A stretch of 9,161 nt of DNA, taken from contig CAWUWP010000051.1 of NCBI GenBank assembly GCA_963926275.1, positions 1 through 9,161 on the forward strand. Reading direction: 5' to 3'. This DNA comes from UBA1858 sp963926275. GTDB taxonomy: Bacteria > Pseudomonadota > Gammaproteobacteria > UBA4575. A program made the translations under genes and the position numbers. Shown one piece after another: positions 7,196 to 9,161 of the stretch. Below the pieces are notes generated by a model that searched no databases, was not told the DNA's origin, and worked only from the letters and a program-made list of their open reading frames with translations. How positions within the stretch are numbered: position 1 is the first letter of the stretch; every line of letters begins with the position of its first letter.

Positions 7196-8278
7196 ACTCA
7201 ACGTAACTACTCGCTTTAAGCGCGCCATGATAGAGCGCTGATAAGCCATATAAGTCACCATCATTACCACAAGATGAACACAGACCAAAGATATTAAGCC
7301 ATAACTCTCACCACGCTTAATCCAACTGCAAGTCACTATCACCATATTTAGATATAGAACATAAATTAACACCGCCACAGCTAAGCGTGAAAACCTACCA
7401 GAATTAGGCGCCACTTTACTTAAAGGAATGGCTAATAACATGAGTACAAGCGTAGAAAATATAATCGAACCGCGCTGCAAAATTTCAGCGAGGTAGCTTG
7501 AATCACGCAAACTCAATAACGATCTTATATTTTGATATTTGGCTTTATCTGCTTTATCAGAAAAATCAGTACGTGGAGGGTACACACGATGTTCTTGATA
7601 GGTGGAAATAGAATAATTTGCTTGCCCAGGAATGCCCTCTATTGTTTTACCATCAAATAAAATAAATACTTGAGCCAAGCTTTCATCTGTTTTCATTTGC
7701 GCGCGTTTAGCAACTTCTACAATTAATTTACCCTCTTCTTCTCTTTGAACAAAAACATTTTGCAAAGTGCCGTCTCTTACGTCCTCAGATTCTGCATACA
7801 CCACCCAACCCGTACTTTCGAGCTCAAAAAACTTTCCTGGAGACAGTTGTCCAAGCACCATAGTTTGCTCGGTGACGCTCTCAATGACTTCTGCCAGCCG
7901 ATTTGCCCAAGGTGAAATATATGAAACCAGTAAATACAAGACCACCAACACAGGAATACCAATAGGCATGACCGCTTTAATAAAGTCTCGACTATTGGCC
8001 CCTCCAGCCATCGCCGCATTAATCTCACTATCTTTATGCATGCGACTCAACACCAAGATAATACCAATAAACAATGAAAATGGCAGTAGGATAACAAGGT
8101 ATCTAATCACCCCCAGAAGCAGCACAGCGCCAAGCATATTCACGCTTAGGTCTCCATTTAACACGTCACCCAGCAGCTGAATAAATAGCTTTCCTAAAAT
8201 AATCAGCAGCAAGATTAAAGCGACAGATGCAATAGCCGCTACAATATCACGGGCAATATATCGAGAGATTATTCGCAT
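7193..8278 (-). CDS. lptF: LPS export ABC transporter permease LptF
   Basis: LptF is the partner of LptG in the LptB2FG lipopolysaccharide exporter of the inner membrane. The 361-residue product has membrane helices at about 11-36, 49-77 and 102-122, a periplasmic jellyroll region (about 125-265) and C-terminal helices at about 270-289, 297-318 and 327-346. The SEINAAMAGGA stretch (84-94) sits where the LptB-contacting coupling helix lies and matches SEITVMHACG of E. coli LptF. The N-terminal IISRYIARDI fits the family, supporting the ATG at 8276-8278, although no Shine-Dalgarno is visible. It is first in an lptF-lptG operon, with lptG 1 nt downstream, and diverges from pepA. The lptB ATPase gene is not in this window, as is usual, since it normally sits with lptA and lptC. 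Confidence 0.93.
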   Translation of the reverse strand: MRIISRYIARDIVAAIASVALILLLIILGKLFIQLLGDVLNGDLSVNMLGAVLLLGVIRYLVILLPFSLFIGIILVLSRMHKDSEINAAMAGGANSRDFIKAVMPIGIPVLVVLYLLVSYISPWANRLAEVIESVTEQTMVLGQLSPGKFFELESTGWVVYAESEDVRDGTLQNVFVQREEEGKLIVEVAKRAQMKTDESLAQVFILFDGKTIEGIPGQANYSISTYQEHRVYPPRTDFSDKADKAKYQNIRSLLSLRDSSYLAEILQRGSIIFSTLVLMLLAIPLSKVAPNSGRFSRLAVAVLIYVLYLNMVIVTCSWIKRGESYGLISLVCVHLVVMMVTYMAYQRSIMARLKRVVTLS

Positions 8279-8311
8279 TATTTAATAGTATTTATTACAG
8301 CTCACGAAAAA

Positions 8312-8346
8312 GTTGATTCAATTTTTTTGATCCATGTAGAATCAAC
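8312..8346. repeat. Perfect 8-bp inverted repeat between lptF and pepA
   Basis: GTTGATTC (8312-8319) is repeated as its exact reverse complement GAATCAAC (8339-8346), with 19 nt between the arms. The arms cover the predicted -35 and most of the -10 of the pepA promoter, so a dimeric regulator binding both could control it. Because the repeat is symmetrical, the minus strand also carries TTGATT, 18 nt from TTGAAT, a possible lptF promoter. A long loop and a T-rich centre argue against a terminator. Confidence 0.45.
8313..8342 (+). promoter_or_regulatory. Predicted sigma-70-type promoter for pepA
   Basis: TTGATT (8313-8318, 4 of 6 consensus) and TAGAAT (8337-8342, 5 of 6) are 18 nt apart. Transcription would begin near 8349, leaving a leader of about 43 nt before the pepA ATG. 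It is the best promoter-like pair in the 113-bp gap, though the evidence is pattern matching only. Confidence 0.45.
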
Positions 8347-8356
8347 GCAATAGTCC

Positions 8357-8372
8357 CTAATTAACTAGTTAA
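8357..8372. promoter_or_regulatory. Palindrome resembling a TrpR operator core in the pepA leader
   Basis: TTAACTAGTTAA (8361-8372) is a perfect 12-bp palindrome. The overlapping CTAATTAACTAG (8357-8368) matches the symmetric core of the enteric TrpR operator, CTAGTTAACTAG, at 11 of 12 positions. It lies just after the predicted transcription start, where a bound repressor could block pepA. Given the AT-rich setting and no known TrpR control of pepA, chance is quite possible. Confidence 0.25.
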
Positions 8373-8391
8373 AAACATTCAGGAGAACAGT

Positions 8392-9161
8392 ATGGAGTAT
8401 CTCGTAAAACGTTGTGCAATTACTAGCGAGAAAAGCGCATGTGCGATTGTGGCCATCTTTGCAAACAAGCGTTTAAGCGATGAAGCTCAACAACTAGACA
8501 AGCTCTATGGTGGAATGTTATCCACCGCCACCAAAGGCGGTGACATTAGCGGAAATCTAGGCGAAACACTGCTCCTACACACGGTAAACAATTCAAACCA
8601 TAAACGCATCTTACTGGTTGGCTGCGGCAAACCTAATGAATTGGGCATAATTAAATATAAAAAGATCCTACATTCAGCTATAAATACACTAAAGAGTACC
8701 GGCTCATTAGATGCAATTAGCACGCTCACTACGTTAGATGTAAAAGACCAGAGCCCTCAGTCGCTAACACGTATGCATATTTTGATAGCCGAAGACAGTT
8801 ATTACAAGTACGACCAGACACTCTCTAAAAAGAAACCCGCTAACAAGTTAAAACGAATCAAATTTACTTGTAGCCTAGCATCACAGCTCAAGCAGATTAA
8901 GCAAGGCATCATCCAAGGAAAAGCGATCGCCGACGGCATGATGATGACCAAAGAATTAGGCAATCTACCTGCCAATGTATGTACTCCCAGTTATCTTGCA
9001 AAAACGGCTCAAGCCATCAAGAAAGGCCAAGGTAAGCTTTCATTAACGATACTTGATGAACGTGAAATGAAGAAGCTCGGCATGGGATCATTACTCTCTG
9101 TATCAGCGGGTAGTGTTGAGCCCGCTAAATTGATTTCACTTCAATATAAAGGGGCAGCGCG
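8392..9161 (+). CDS. pepA: Cytosol (leucyl) aminopeptidase PepA, N-terminal part (cut by window edge)
   Basis: PepA is a hexameric M17 metallo-aminopeptidase that removes N-terminal residues from peptides in the cytoplasm. In E. coli it also binds DNA, as XerB in Xer recombination at cer/psi plasmid sites and as a regulator of carAB. The 256 codons present cover the N-terminal macro-like domain (about 1-165) and the start of the catalytic domain. The first residues MEYLVKR, the stretch ETLLLHTVNNSNHKRILLVGCGK, and KELGNLPANVCTPSYLA (189-199 at its core) follow E. coli PepA closely. The metal ligands and the active-site lysine lie beyond the window, so catalytic integrity cannot be checked. 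The start is well set by AGGAG at 8381-8385, 6 nt before the ATG, the strongest Shine-Dalgarno in the window. The gene diverges from lptF, the usual proteobacterial arrangement. Confidence 0.95.
   Translation, partial: MEYLVKRCAITSEKSACAIVAIFANKRLSDEAQQLDKLYGGMLSTATKGGDISGNLGETLLLHTVNNSNHKRILLVGCGKPNELGIIKYKKILHSAINTLKSTGSLDAISTLTTLDVKDQSPQSLTRMHILIAEDSYYKYDQTLSKKKPANKLKRIKFTCSLASQLKQIKQGIIQGKAIADGMMMTKELGNLPANVCTPSYLAKTAQAIKKGQGKLSLTILDEREMKKLGMGSLLSVSAGSVEPAKLISLQYKGAA

Noticed and set aside
7767..8180. Open frames on both strands inside lptF, including a same-strand 83-codon frame at 7777-8028 that might suggest a frameshift
   Set aside because: The lptF frame is continuous across the region with the expected coupling-helix motif and membrane helices, so no frameshift is needed; the others are shadows.
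8505..8729. 74-codon minus-strand open frame opposite pepA
   Set aside because: It is antisense to the conserved PepA N-terminal domain and shows no motif.
1..9161. Defence island, secretion or biosynthetic gene cluster
   Set aside because: Every gene belongs to a widespread housekeeping family; the helicase-nuclease alone, without restriction, CRISPR or toxin partners, is better explained as recombinational repair.

Overview
The window looks like ordinary chromosomal housekeeping DNA from an AT-rich gammaproteobacterium. By eye the GC content is about 40 percent (not counted). The placement rests on a ParE-type topoisomerase IV subunit, a XerD whose six catalytic residues line up with the E. 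coli protein at a constant offset, a DsbC, an lptF-lptG pair diverging from pepA, and an RDD membrane protein beside lptG. Marine or Legionella-like orders would fit, but I cannot name a genus. There are no RNA genes, insertion sequences, CRISPR arrays, prophage genes or integration scars, and I find no previously undescribed multigene system.

Layout from left to right: the first 91 codons of parE (minus strand, cut by the window edge); a 98-bp divergent gap; a 1112-residue AddA/RecB-like helicase-nuclease (plus); dsbC (minus), converging on the helicase gene with 6 bp between stop codons; a 92-bp gap; xerD (minus); a 254-bp divergent gap; a small RDD-family membrane protein (plus) whose 3' end overlaps lptG by 17 bp tail to tail; lptG and lptF (minus, transcribed lptF then lptG, 1 nt apart); a 113-bp divergent gap; and the first 256 codons of pepA (plus, cut by the window edge). 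No gap exceeds 300 bp.

Several genes share themes. ParE unlinks replicated chromosomes and XerD resolves chromosome dimers, while the AddA-like protein would process double-strand breaks. LptF and LptG form the inner-membrane part of the lipopolysaccharide exporter. DsbC corrects disulfides in periplasmic proteins. PepA is an aminopeptidase that in E. coli is also a DNA-binding accessory factor for Xer recombination at plasmid sites.

The points most worth a second look are: the AddA-like gene without an adjacent addB; the lptF/lptG junction, where an ATG-TGA start-stop lies between the lptF stop and a GTG start for lptG; the pepA/lptF divergent region with a perfect 8-bp inverted repeat spanning the predicted promoter and a TrpR-operator-like palindrome just downstream; and the rarity of recognisable Shine-Dalgarno sequences.
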